Shown here: positions 34,429 through 43,422 of the stretch, one piece after another
How the letters are laid out: each line of letters opens with the position of its first letter
How positions within the stretch are numbered: the first letter of the stretch is position 1
NCBI RefSeq assembly: GCF_000739935.1
Contig: NZ_BBJU01000007.1
Span: 620,001-684,000 of the forward strand
Direction: 5' to 3'
Length of the DNA: 64,000 bases
Source of the DNA: Agrobacterium rubi TR3 = NBRC 13261
GTDB lineage: Bacteria; Pseudomonadota; Alphaproteobacteria; Rhizobiales; Rhizobiaceae
Translations under genes and position numbers: made by a program
Notes under the pieces: generated by a model
Told to the model about the DNA's origin: nothing
Seen by the model: the letters and a program-made list of their open reading frames with translations, nothing else
Database searches by the model: none

Positions 34429-36526
34429 TGGTCTTGCCTCCCTTGACAGGTTCCAGTTCGAGGAGCAGCGCGCTTTCCGGTTTCAGCATCGGCAATGGCA
34501 AGCCTGCAAGGCCCACGCTTGAAAGCTCGAAGCTGATGTTTCCGGAGAGCAGCTTTTTCTGGCCCTCTGAGATGCGAATGAACTCCGGCTTGGCCGGAAG
34601 CGTGTTGGTGATGGTCCACGTGCCGCCCAGCTTGGTCACGCTGGCTGGCAGCTTGAGTGGTGACGGTTGCTCTCCCACCATCTGCGGTCCTTGCGCCACG
34701 ATCACGACGATCTTTTCCGCCGTGGCTGCGCCCCAGACATAGCGGCCATCGACAGGCTCCATGCGGAAATTGGCGCCCAGCGCATGCAGAACGCTCCGCA
34801 AGCGCTTGTAGGTCGCGATGTAGAGCTTGAGCTCGTCGTTCTCGTCCGCCGTCAGTTCCAGCGGGCTTAGCTCGACGCCGAGATGATAGGCCATCGCCAC
34901 CAGCGCCCGGAAGGCTAACGTGTGGCGGCGGCCCGTCTGGTGGTTGGGGGAGGCGGAAATATGGCTGCCGAGAATTTCCGGCGGCACGAACAGTGATGCG
35001 CCGCGCTGAATTTCCAGCCGTTCCAGTGCGTCCGTGCAATCCGATGTCCAGACGCGGTGAGTGCGGGCCAGAACGCCAAAATCGATACGCCCGCCGCCAG
35101 AGGCGCAGCTTTCGATTTCGACAGTAGGATGCGCGGCCCGCACGCGGTCCATCAGCGCATAGACGGCGCGCGTCTGGGCAGAAGTCTTCACCCTGCCGTC
35201 ACGCCCGCCCGCATGGGTCAGGTCTCGGTTCATGTCCCACTTGATGTAGGAGATGGAATGGTTGGCAAGAACTGCGTCGATCTTGGAAAAGAGATAGTCG
35301 GAAACCTCTTTCCGCGTAAGATCGAGCACGAGTTGCGTGCGCGACTGCAGCAGCGGGCGACCATCGATCTGCAAGGCCCAATCCGGGTGCTTCTGGTAAA
35401 GCTCCGACACCGGATTGATCATTTCAGGCTCGAACCAGATGCCGAACTGCATACCGAGACCGGTCGCGTGGTCCACGAGCGGTTTCAAACCCTCGGGGTA
35501 TTTACGGGCGTCGATATCCCAGTCACCAAGGCTGGTGGTGTCGTCATCGCGCTTGCCGAACCAGCCATCATCCAGCACGAAACGTTCGATGCCGATCTTT
35601 GCCGCAGCCGTTGCCTGCGCCTTCAGAGAGTCCATCTTGTGGTCGAAATAATTGCCTTCCCAGGTGTTGAGCGTCACCGGGCGGGGAGACATTTTACCAT
35701 CAGGCCAATCCAAAAGCTCGCCACGCACGAAGGCATGAAATGCTTCAGTATCCGGTCCCGCATAGGCAACGGGGCTCTGATAGGTTTCGCCGGATGCGAG
35801 AATGACTTCACCCGGTTCGAACAATTCACCCATATGGATTAGCCGCTGGCCGTCATCGGTGCGGTCGATGGCGACGTGGTGGTTGCCGCTCCAGCCGAGG
35901 GTGACGCCGAAACGCTGTCCGGCGGTCTCGATGAAGACCATCGGAAAGCGATCATGCGACGTGCGCCCACGACGGCTTTCTTGAGACCAGATGCCGTTGC
36001 CGAGCGTCTCTTTACGGGTCTGGAACTCACGTCCCCACATGCCGGTGAAGCTGGTCAGTTCCGTTTCGCCCGCCGGTGACGCAAAGGTGGCCGCCATACA
36101 GCGGTCCAGCTGGTAGTCGGTGTCTGCGCGGTTGGTCAGCGCGGTGGACATGGAGATCAGGCCGGACACATGCTCGGTCAGGGTGATAGCGATATCGATC
36201 TTTGTAACGGTATCGTGGCCGCGCAGCATCGTTGTGTTCGCATTACTTTCCACCGTCCACGAACCGAACTGCAATGTGAAATCGCGTCCCTGGCGGTGGC
36301 CGGTGATGGCTGGCCAGCCGAAGAAGCCCATGCCTCCGGTTGGCAGCAGAACCGATGAGGGGACGGCGACGTCCATGCCGTTAATGCGGCTAGAGCGTTC
36401 GATATCGAACAGGGTGCCGGGTGCCGTTGCGGCTGTTGCAAAAGACAGGATTTCCGGCATGCCGAGTTCGGGCAGGCGAAGGTTGAGCGTAAAGCTTCCT
36501 TGGCCGATTGTGATGATAAGGCTCAT
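34421..36526 (-). CDS. GH36 alpha-galactosidase
   Basis: Retaining alpha-galactosidase of 701 residues, acting on melibiose/raffinose-type alpha-galactosides after uptake. An N-terminal beta-sandwich (about 1-300) is followed by the TIM barrel with [14 protein letters not shown] near 325, the nucleophile aspartate in [15 protein letters not shown] near 440, [15 protein letters not shown] near 495 and the acid/base aspartate in [19 protein letters not shown] near 515. No signal peptide. The ATG at 36526 overlaps the permease stop (ATGA). The frame is open to 36649 inside the permease gene without support. Its pairing with a GH42 enzyme in one operon points to substrates carrying both linkages, or to several galactosides. 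Confidence 0.9.
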   Translation of the reverse strand: MSLIITIGQGSFTLNLRLPELGMPEILSFATAATAPGTLFDIERSSRINGMDVAVPSSVLLPTGGMGFFGWPAITGHRQGRDFTLQFGSWTVESNANTTMLRGHDTVTKIDIAITLTEHVSGLISMSTALTNRADTDYQLDRCMAATFASPAGETELTSFTGMWGREFQTRKETLGNGIWSQESRRGRTSHDRFPMVFIETAGQRFGVTLGWSGNHHVAIDRTDDGQRLIHMGELFEPGEVILASGETYQSPVAYAGPDTEAFHAFVRGELLDWPDGKMSPRPVTLNTWEGNYFDHKMDSLKAQATAAAKIGIERFVLDDGWFGKRDDDTTSLGDWDIDARKYPEGLKPLVDHATGLGMQFGIWFEPEMINPVSELYQKHPDWALQIDGRPLLQSRTQLVLDLTRKEVSDYLFSKIDAVLANHSISYIKWDMNRDLTHAGGRDGRVKTSAQTRAVYALMDRVRAAHPTVEIESCASGGGRIDFGVLARTHRVWTSDCTDALERLEIQRGASLFVPPEILGSHISASPNHQTGRRHTLAFRALVAMAYHLGVELSPLELTADENDELKLYIATYKRLRSVLHALGANFRMEPVDGRYVWGAATAEKIVVIVAQGPQMVGEQPSPLKLPASVTKLGGTWTITNTLPAKPEFIRISEGQKKLLSGNISFELSSVGLAGLPLPMLKPESALLLELEPVKGGKTNG

Positions 36527-37374
36527 CCCTTGGTCGCTCCCAGTGTCAGTCCGGCAATGAAGTGCTTTTGCATGATGAAGAACATGGCGACAGGTGGCAG
36601 CGCAGCCACCAGCGAGCCTGCGGAAACCAGATGCCAGGCGGCGACCCATTGTCCGTTTAGTGAATAGAGACCGGCGGTGACCGGCATGGCATGCTGTCCC
36701 TGCACCAGAACGGTGGCCCAGAAGTAGTCATTCCAGACGAAGGTGAAGACGAGGACTGACAGGGCAGCGATGGCTGGGCGCATCAGCGGCAGCACGATGT
36801 GGCGGAAAATCTTCCATTCCGAAACGCCTTCGACACGGGCGGATTCGATCAGCGCAAAGGGCAAGCCCTTGATGAAGTTACGCATGAACAGCGTGCAGAA
36901 CCCGGTCTGGAAGGCGACATGGAACAGTACGAGGCCCATGGTCGTGTCATAGAGCCCGGCCCGCAGTGTCATGTCACGAACCGGCACCATCAGAATCTGG
37001 AACGGGATGAAATTGCCAGCCACGAACATGAAAAACAGCAGCAGGTTGGCCTTGAACTTGTAGACCGCCAACGCAAAGCCGGTGAGGCATGACAGCGCGA
37101 CCGCGCCGATCACAGTCGGGATCGTGACCTTAAACGAGTTGAGGATATAAAGGCCAATAGGCGAATCCCGGAACACAGCCGTGTAGTTCTCAACGCCCGC
37201 AAAGCCTGAGGGAATGCCGAAGTAATTGCCGGCGGCAAAGTCGCCTGCGGGTCTGACGGAGGTGATCGCCACGCCGATCAATGGCAGCAGCCAGAGAATA
37301 AGCGCAATCGGCAGTATGATTTTATAGCCCCAACGAATGAAGGGTGAGGCTGTCTGAATGGGTGCGGGGAACAT
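36523..37374 (-). CDS. Carbohydrate ABC importer permease, MalG/LacG type
   Basis: Inner-membrane permease of 283 residues with six predicted helices. The EAA loop is ALIESARVEGVSEWKIFRHIVLPLMRP near residue 175. The C-terminus [18 protein letters not shown] is the typical end of MalG-type permeases. It overlaps the MalF-type gene by one base (TGATG) and the GH36 gene by four, implying coordinated translation. Confidence 0.92.
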   Translation of the reverse strand: MFPAPIQTASPFIRWGYKIILPIALILWLLPLIGVAITSVRPAGDFAAGNYFGIPSGFAGVENYTAVFRDSPIGLYILNSFKVTIPTVIGAVALSCLTGFALAVYKFKANLLLFFMFVAGNFIPFQILMVPVRDMTLRAGLYDTTMGLVLFHVAFQTGFCTLFMRNFIKGLPFALIESARVEGVSEWKIFRHIVLPLMRPAIAALSVLVFTFVWNDYFWATVLVQGQHAMPVTAGLYSLNGQWVAAWHLVSAGSLVAALPPVAMFFIMQKHFIAGLTLGATKG

Positions 37375-38282
37375 CAGGAATTCCTTTCCTGGCTCAGCAT
37401 GCGCACGATGAAGAGCGTGATGAAGATCATCATGATGAGGAAGAGGACGACGGCGATGGCTGCGCCATAGCCCATGCGGAAACCATATTCCGAAAGCGCC
37501 TGCTCATACATGAAGTAGGAAAGCACAGAGCTTGAACCGTATGGGCCGCCAGCCGTCATGACCGAGACGAGATCGAAGGAGCGCAGCGAGCCGATGACGG
37601 TGACGACCATGGCGATGAAGGTTGCGGGTGCCAGTTGCGGCAGAATGATGTTCCACAACAGCTTGAAACCCTTGGCGCCATCCATGCGCGCTGCTTCCAC
37701 CTGCTCGGGATTGATGTTGTTGAGGCCGGTCAGATAGAGGATCATGCAATAGGCCGTCTGTGGCCACAGTCCCGCGACGATGATGCCGTAGGTCACGTAG
37801 TTTTCGTCGGCGAGGATGGCGATCTGCTGGCCAGTCAGCCATTCCAGCAGTTTGGAAAACAGCCCGAAATCCGGTGCATAGAACCACGTGAACATCAGGC
37901 CGACGACGACCTGGCTGATGACGAAGGGGAAAAAGAACAGCGATTTGTAGAGCCGAATACCGCGCACATTCTGGTTGAGAAACAGCGCGACCGCTAGGCC
38001 CGCCGGAATGGACAGGAGATACAGCACCAGCCAGATGATGTTGTTTTTCAGCGAGACATAGAAGGTATCGTCCTGAAGCAGTTCGGCATAATTGCCAAAA
38101 CCGATCCAGTTCATCTCGCCCATTCCGTCCCAGTCGTGAAAACTGATCCAGATCGACTCGAAGATGGGCACCAGAACATAGATGACGAACATCAGCAGGC
38201 CCGGGGCGAGAAACAGCCAGGGTGCTAGCTTTTGCTGATTGCGCTTCCAGAAACTGGGCGATGGTGAAACGGCGTTGCTCAC
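37374..38282 (-). CDS. Carbohydrate ABC importer permease, MalF/LacF type
   Basis: Inner-membrane permease of 302 residues. N-terminal helix (about 20-42), five further helices, EAA loop EQVEAARMDGAKGFKLLWNIILPQL near residue 185, and GGPYGSSSVLSYFMYEQAL after it. It works with the MalG-type permease, the binding protein and the UgpC-type ATPase of the same operon. The 88 nt separating it from the binding-protein gene contain a stable hairpin. Confidence 0.92.
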   Translation of the reverse strand: MSNAVSPSPSFWKRNQQKLAPWLFLAPGLLMFVIYVLVPIFESIWISFHDWDGMGEMNWIGFGNYAELLQDDTFYVSLKNNIIWLVLYLLSIPAGLAVALFLNQNVRGIRLYKSLFFFPFVISQVVVGLMFTWFYAPDFGLFSKLLEWLTGQQIAILADENYVTYGIIVAGLWPQTAYCMILYLTGLNNINPEQVEAARMDGAKGFKLLWNIILPQLAPATFIAMVVTVIGSLRSFDLVSVMTAGGPYGSSSVLSYFMYEQALSEYGFRMGYGAAIAVVLFLIMMIFITLFIVRMLSQERNS

Positions 38283-38316
38283 GGCGGCACCTTTTGAAAA
38301 TATATATAAAATAGCA

Positions 38317-38353
38317 GCCGGGTGCTTCGGCGATGCCGCTTACGGCACCCGGC
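38317..38353 (-). other. Intercistronic hairpin after the binding-protein gene
   Basis: Arms GCCGGGTGC and GCACCCGGC (9 bp, perfect) enclose a smaller CGGC/GCCG hairpin, between the binding-protein stop and the first permease. On the minus strand an AT-rich stretch follows (TATTTTATATATATTTTC). Hairpins here commonly stabilise the binding-protein mRNA or partly terminate transcription, so that binding protein exceeds permease. Confidence 0.65.
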
Positions 38354-38370
38354 GCTGGGAGGAGCGGGAC

Positions 38371-39600
38371 TTATTTGTAGACGCGGGCGCGGATCTTTTC
38401 GAGGCGCGCAAGAATGGCGTCGATCTTGTCCGGCTTGACCATGAACTCTTGGAAGCCTTCCATACCGGCCTTGGCCATTTCCGCCTGCGCATCGCGATCA
38501 TAGAACTGCGCGATGGCCGTTGCCTTGGACAGCATGTCGAAGCCAGCCTCAAGGAACGGGTCGGTCGGCTTGTCCGCCTTGTTGTTGACCGGCAGCTGCC
38601 CCATCGTCGCGTTCATTTTCGTCTGCGCTTCAGGAGACGCAACATAGGCGAGGAATTTCTTCGCATCGTCCTTGTTCTTCGCACCCTTTGGGATGTGGAA
38701 GGTATCGGTCGGCGCTTCCTCAGCAACAGGAATGCCAGCGGTGATTTCCGGGAAGGGCAGGAAACCGATCTGCTCTTCTTTCAGTCCGCCATTCTTGAAG
38801 GTCGCAACCGCAAAGTTGCCCATCAGATACATGGCGGCCTTGCCCTGCACGAGCTGTGGCACGGCATCCTGCCAATCGATAGCGGCATGGTTTTCGATGA
38901 AGTAACCCGGCTTGACCAGCTCGGCCCACTTCTCGAACACGGCTTTCACGCGCGGGTCGGTGTATGGAATCTTGCCGGATGTCAGCTGCATGTGGAAATC
39001 ATAGCCGTTGACGCGCAGGTCGAGATAATCGAACCAGCCAGCGGCTGGCCATTGCGCCTTTGTGCCGATAGTGAACGGCGTTATGCCTGCATCCTTCAGC
39101 TTCTTGGAGGCTGCAACCAGCTCGGCCCAGGTCTTGGGCGGCGTGATGCTCTGCTGCGCGAAGATGTCTTTGCGATAGTAAATGCCCCACTGATAGTAGG
39201 TGTAGGGAACGCCCCACTTCTTGCCGTCGATGGTCATGGAAGGCGAGGCGGATTTCAACTGATCTTCAAGACCGTTGGCCGTCCACACGTCCGTCACATC
39301 TTCGAAGAGACCAGCCTTGACGAAAGGCTCCATGCGGTTGCCCGCATACCAGGCAACGACATCAGGCGCATCGGCTGTCAGGAAGTTGCGGATGGCGGAC
39401 TTGTAGCCCTCGTGGTCGAAGTTGTTCCACTTGACCTTCACATCCGGGTTGGCTTTCTGGAAATCTGCAATCAGCTCTTCCATGGCCTTCTTCGGTACGG
39501 GGTCCGAGTGGTCGGAATTGATGGTGATCTCGCCAGCAAATGCAGACGAAAACAGCGCTGCCGACAAGGCAATTCCGCTGAGGCTTTTAAAAAGGGTCAT
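38371..39600 (-). CDS. Periplasmic sugar-binding protein (CUT1 family)
   Basis: Binding protein of the galactoside importer, 409 residues. A Sec signal peptide (MTLFKSLSGIALSAALFSSA, cleaved after FAG or AFA) is followed by a family 1 extracellular solute-binding fold. GGGAGGAAAAC precedes the ATG at 39600, and the longer frame to 39708 is unsupported. Aromatic residues such as YTYYQWGIYY near 158 suit sugar stacking. First gene of the operon, divergent from an AraC regulator. Ligand inferred as a galactoside from the two galactosidases downstream. Confidence 0.9.
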   Translation of the reverse strand: MTLFKSLSGIALSAALFSSAFAGEITINSDHSDPVPKKAMEELIADFQKANPDVKVKWNNFDHEGYKSAIRNFLTADAPDVVAWYAGNRMEPFVKAGLFEDVTDVWTANGLEDQLKSASPSMTIDGKKWGVPYTYYQWGIYYRKDIFAQQSITPPKTWAELVAASKKLKDAGITPFTIGTKAQWPAAGWFDYLDLRVNGYDFHMQLTSGKIPYTDPRVKAVFEKWAELVKPGYFIENHAAIDWQDAVPQLVQGKAAMYLMGNFAVATFKNGGLKEEQIGFLPFPEITAGIPVAEEAPTDTFHIPKGAKNKDDAKKFLAYVASPEAQTKMNATMGQLPVNNKADKPTDPFLEAGFDMLSKATAIAQFYDRDAQAEMAKAGMEGFQEFMVKPDKIDAILARLEKIRARVYK

Positions 39601-39752
39601 GTTTTCCTCCCTATGACCGTGACACGTCGCCGTGGAGACTGTGAACCATACGCACGCCCTCCCAAGCCAAATCCAAGTTCGGCTTGAACATCTGACCGAA
39701 ACCCGCAATAAGCTACCGAAATTCCGGATAGTTTCTCTAGGATTCTAAGATT

Positions 39753-40664
39753 ATGGTGTCCATACAGCTTACTCAGCGTGATGAATCCGTGCCGGTACAT
39801 CCAGAGCACGATCCGCGACATCCGCTGGTTGTCTTCGGCGACCATCGCTTTTGTGCTGGCGAAGCGTCGTTGGTGCAGGTCATGGCCGGGCCACACATGC
39901 ACAGTCAAGTCGAGCTGAATTTCGTGCTGGAGGGGCAGATGACCTACTGGTTCGACGGGCGTGAACTTTCCATCGACAAGGGGCGGCTGTGCCTGTTCTG
40001 GGGGATGATCCCGCATCAGGTGATCGCGCGTGCAGAGGGCACATCCTTCATCTGCCTCTACATTCCCATGTCATTCTTTCTCGGCCTTGCGAGCCTCACC
40101 CATTTTCGGGACGCCGTGTTTCGCGGCGCGATGATCGAGGCGCTGGAACTGCGCTCCTACGACCACGAAATCTTTCAGCGCTGGCGCGATGAGTTGCGCT
40201 CGGGTGACGAGGGTCTCATCGAGATCGTGCGCAACGAGTTGAGCGCGCGCGTGCTTCGTATCGAGCGCGATGGCTGGCGCGATCTGCGCGAAGAAGGCTC
40301 GGCCATTGCAAGCCTCGGCGCCAATGACAGCGAGCGCATGGAGCATGTGGAGCGCATGCTGCGCTACATCGCCGAAAATGCGCTGAGCGAGATTTCGTCG
40401 GAAGATGTCGGCAGGGATGCGGGGCTTCACCCGAATTATGCGATGTCCGTGTTCAAGCGCGCCGTCGGCATGACCATCAATCAGGCCATCATCCGTCACC
40501 GTCTCGACACGGCGCAGTCGTTGCTGATCGCAACCGACATACCCATCACCGATGTGGCCTTCGAATCCGGATTTGGTTCGGTCTCCCGCTTCTATCAGGC
40601 GTTTTCTGAACGATTTGCCATGCGGCCGAAGCAATATCGTGCGCGCATGCGCAGCAATGCGTGA
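39753..40664 (+). CDS. AraC-family regulator of the galactoside operon
   Basis: Transcription regulator of 303 residues. The N-terminal cupin-like sensor domain (about 25-150; GPHMHSQVELNFVLEGQMTYWF and PHQV) is followed by two helix-turn-helix units (about 195-300), with EDVGRDAGLHPNYAMSVFKRAVG and ITDVAFESGFGSVSRFYQAFSERFAMRPKQYR. It resembles MelR-type activators of alpha-galactoside use. It is divergent from the sugar-binding-protein gene across 152 bp, where an imperfect dyad (CTACCGAAATTCCGGATAG, about 39714-39732) could be part of the control region. Probably an activator responding to the imported sugar. Confidence 0.9.
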   Translation: MVSIQLTQRDESVPVHPEHDPRHPLVVFGDHRFCAGEASLVQVMAGPHMHSQVELNFVLEGQMTYWFDGRELSIDKGRLCLFWGMIPHQVIARAEGTSFICLYIPMSFFLGLASLTHFRDAVFRGAMIEALELRSYDHEIFQRWRDELRSGDEGLIEIVRNELSARVLRIERDGWRDLREEGSAIASLGANDSERMEHVERMLRYIAENALSEISSEDVGRDAGLHPNYAMSVFKRAVGMTINQAIIRHRLDTAQSLLIATDIPITDVAFESGFGSVSRFYQAFSERFAMRPKQYRARMRSNA

Positions 40665-40670
40665 TGTCCT

Positions 40671-40695
40671 GAACCGTGATCATCGATCACGGTTC
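40671..40695. terminator. Hairpin between convergent araC-type gene and treY
   Basis: GAACCGTGAT and ATCACGGTTC form a perfect 10-bp stem with a 5-nt loop just after the AraC stop. It lacks a T-run, so termination strength is uncertain. Confidence 0.55.
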
Positions 40696-40706
40696 GAGTA
40701 AGACAT

Positions 40707-43229
40707 TTATCGCCGCTGCAGGACGGCAAAGCCTCGAGTGCCCGCGACCGTGACGGCGTCGATGGCACCATCGAAATCCAATTCCTGACCCGTCAAGACA
40801 TTGACATAGCGGCTCTGCGCCAAGGCGGGTGGCAGATCGATATGTGCTGCTTTGAGGAGTGGTCTCCCTTCGGCAATCGCTGTCATTGCAAACCGAGGAA
40901 CAATGACGATGACGGCGTCGTCGCTGGTGGTTCTCGCATAGGCAACCAGATGAGCCGCGCTCTCGCCCGTCACATCGAGCGGCAGGTAGTCACCCGCGCG
41001 GAACAGGTCGGATCTCTGTTTGCGCAGGTCCAGCAGCAGTTTGATGAGATGTTGTTTCAGCTTCGGGTCCGTCTGCTCCCGTTTCTCGTCCAGATGGCCT
41101 GGGAGTGCCGACAATTGCGCCGCCAATGCTTCGAAATCCGGCTCGCGACGATTGTCGGGATCGACGAGGCTGAGATCGAAATCTTCACAGCCCTGATAGA
41201 TATCCGGGACGCCGGGTGCGGTCAGCTTTATGATCGTCTGCGCAAGGCTGTTTGAAGCGCCTGCCTTTATGAAAGGCTGAAGCGTTTGCGTGAAATCGCT
41301 GAGGAAGGCCTCGTTATCAGGCGATAGAAGCTTGCGGGCATAAGTCAGCACCGCATTTTCATAGACCTCATTGCTGTCGCCCCAATTCGTGCGCAACTTG
41401 GCCTCGCGCAGTGCCTTTTCGACATAGGGAATGAAGCGCTCCTCCAGCGCTTTCAGGCCTTGGGTATCTGTTGGTGCCAGCTTGTGCGGCCAGACGCCAG
41501 CCAGTGCCTGATAAAGCATCCACTCGATCAGCGGCTCTGGCGCAACGCCATCGGCGATTGTCTCACGAAAATCAACATTCTGAGCCTGCCAGCGTTCGAC
41601 GCATTCGTTCCAAAGGTCCGGCACTTCGGTAATCGCGTAAAGCCTTGCTCGGGCATCCTCGCCCCGTTTGGTGTCGTGGGTGGAGGTGGTCGACAGCGCA
41701 TCGGCCTGCGTCTCCAGCCTGTGTTTCATCTCAGTATGGAAGCGCTCGACGGAATAGCTGCGCGACAGCGGCTCAGCCCCCACTTCGTTGAGAGCGAGCA
41801 CGAGGTTCTGTCTGTAAAACAATGTATCTTCAACGGATTTCGCCATCAGCGGTCCCGTCAATTGCTGGAAGCGGGTTCTGAATTCCGATGCCTTGACGTT
41901 TTGATCCGTTGTCTCGCCGTTGAGGATGCTTTGCAGTTTGTGGAGCGCATCGAGATCGGGGGCATGGTCGCTCGCGGCTATGCCATCCACGACCCGTGCC
42001 AGCACCCTCTGGCTTTCCACCGGCATGCCTTGGGTGGTGCCGTAAGTCCGATAGACCGGGAATGACACGACGAGTTCACGCAGTGCTGGCCGCACATCGT
42101 CTTCGCTCAGATGCCCCACCTCGCCATCTGCGGCGATGATGTCCATGCTCAGGCGAAGCAGTGTCGAAAACTCTCCAGCAAAATTCTTGTCTGCCATCAG
42201 AAGTTTTGCCGAGCGAAGCTCCTTGCGCACATCCAGCGACTGACCGATCGTATCTTCATAGGCGTTGCGCAGGGCAGCCAGCTTGGCATCGTCAACGAAG
42301 ACATTGCTGAGGGCGGCGATGAATTCATAACCCGTCGTTCCAGACACCGGCCACTCCGGTGGCAGCGTTTCGCCTTCGCCGAGGATCTTCTCGACGGTCA
42401 GATAGCAGTCTGGACCGGCATCTCTGCGCAGGCGCTCGAGATATTCATTTGGGTCCGCAAGACCGTCGACGTGGTCCACCCGCAGGCCATCGACATCGCC
42501 GTTGCGGACCAATTCGAAAATCAGGCGATGCGTATCCTCATAGACAACAGCATCTTCGACGCGCATACCCGCCAGACCGGTGACTTCGAAGAACCGTCTA
42601 TATGACAGCTCGCTGCTGGCATCGCGCCAGTTCATCAGCCGGTAGGATTGCTTGTCATGCAGTTCGGCAATCAAGGCCTTGTCGGCGGTACCGACGATCT
42701 CAGCTTCTCGCCCGGCATAGGATGAAGGCGTCAGAGGATAGTGGGTTTCGTAACAGCGCAGCGCGGGCTTACCCGTCTCAGGATCAAGCGCAATCGAGAT
42801 GTCGCCTTCACTCACCACATCATCGAAATCCTGTCCAAGGACGGGCAGCGTCATGCGCCTGCTCCAGTCGATGTCGAAGTGGTGCGCGTAGGCGCTCTGT
42901 TCGCCGTGCTCGATCACATCGCGCCACCAGGGATTTTCCAGGGATGCAGCCATATGGTTCGGCACGATATCCAGGATGAGGCCAATCTTTTCGCTCTTCA
43001 GCGCTTTCACCAAACGGTCGAACCCGTCTCGTCCACCAATGGCCGGATCGATCTCGTTGGCATTGGTAACGTCATAACCATGCGTCGAACCGCTCGTGGC
43101 CGTAAAAATCGGCGAGGCATAGAAATGGCTGATGCCGAGTTGCTTGAGGTAGGGCACGAGCGCTACCGCTCGATCAAAGGTCATGCCGTTGCGGAATTGA
43201 ATGCGATAGGTGGCTGTCGGGATGGTCAT
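40707..43229 (-). CDS. treY: Malto-oligosyltrehalose synthase
   Basis: Intramolecular transglucosylase that turns the reducing-end alpha-1,4 bond of maltodextrin into alpha,alpha-1,1, giving maltooligosyl trehalose. 840 residues, GH13. Region I is DIVPNHMAAS near 88; the nucleophile aspartate is in DGLRVDHVDGLADP near 240; the acid/base glutamate in LTVEKILGEGE near 270; and STHDTKRGEDARAR near 520 is characteristic of TreY. The N-terminus TYRIQFRNGMTFDRA is also diagnostic. It is divergent from treZ over 193 bp, so the two pathway genes share a control region rather than an operon. Confidence 0.95.
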   Translation of the reverse strand: MTIPTATYRIQFRNGMTFDRAVALVPYLKQLGISHFYASPIFTATSGSTHGYDVTNANEIDPAIGGRDGFDRLVKALKSEKIGLILDIVPNHMAASLENPWWRDVIEHGEQSAYAHHFDIDWSRRMTLPVLGQDFDDVVSEGDISIALDPETGKPALRCYETHYPLTPSSYAGREAEIVGTADKALIAELHDKQSYRLMNWRDASSELSYRRFFEVTGLAGMRVEDAVVYEDTHRLIFELVRNGDVDGLRVDHVDGLADPNEYLERLRRDAGPDCYLTVEKILGEGETLPPEWPVSGTTGYEFIAALSNVFVDDAKLAALRNAYEDTIGQSLDVRKELRSAKLLMADKNFAGEFSTLLRLSMDIIAADGEVGHLSEDDVRPALRELVVSFPVYRTYGTTQGMPVESQRVLARVVDGIAASDHAPDLDALHKLQSILNGETTDQNVKASEFRTRFQQLTGPLMAKSVEDTLFYRQNLVLALNEVGAEPLSRSYSVERFHTEMKHRLETQADALSTTSTHDTKRGEDARARLYAITEVPDLWNECVERWQAQNVDFRETIADGVAPEPLIEWMLYQALAGVWPHKLAPTDTQGLKALEERFIPYVEKALREAKLRTNWGDSNEVYENAVLTYARKLLSPDNEAFLSDFTQTLQPFIKAGASNSLAQTIIKLTAPGVPDIYQGCEDFDLSLVDPDNRREPDFEALAAQLSALPGHLDEKREQTDPKLKQHLIKLLLDLRKQRSDLFRAGDYLPLDVTGESAAHLVAYARTTSDDAVIVIVPRFAMTAIAEGRPLLKAAHIDLPPALAQSRYVNVLTGQELDFDGAIDAVTVAGTRGFAVLQRR

Positions 43230-43422
43230 GCGGGGCTTCCAGTGGGACTACACCCGAAACCTGATGGCGCCGATCTGGTTCCACCTGTCACGAATGAAAA
43301 ACGCTCCGGTGAACACTGGTGTTGCCGGTGGTGGTGATGCACTGACATATGTCAGGTGTGAAACCTTTTTCCCGCGGGCAAGTTAGATCGATATTCTCAG
43401 CTCCATTACAGGCGTCAGATTT

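Noticed and set aside
38239-39687. 482-codon open frame antisense to the sugar-binding protein gene
   Set aside because: Covers the complementary strand of a clear binding-protein gene with signal peptide; no motif of its own.
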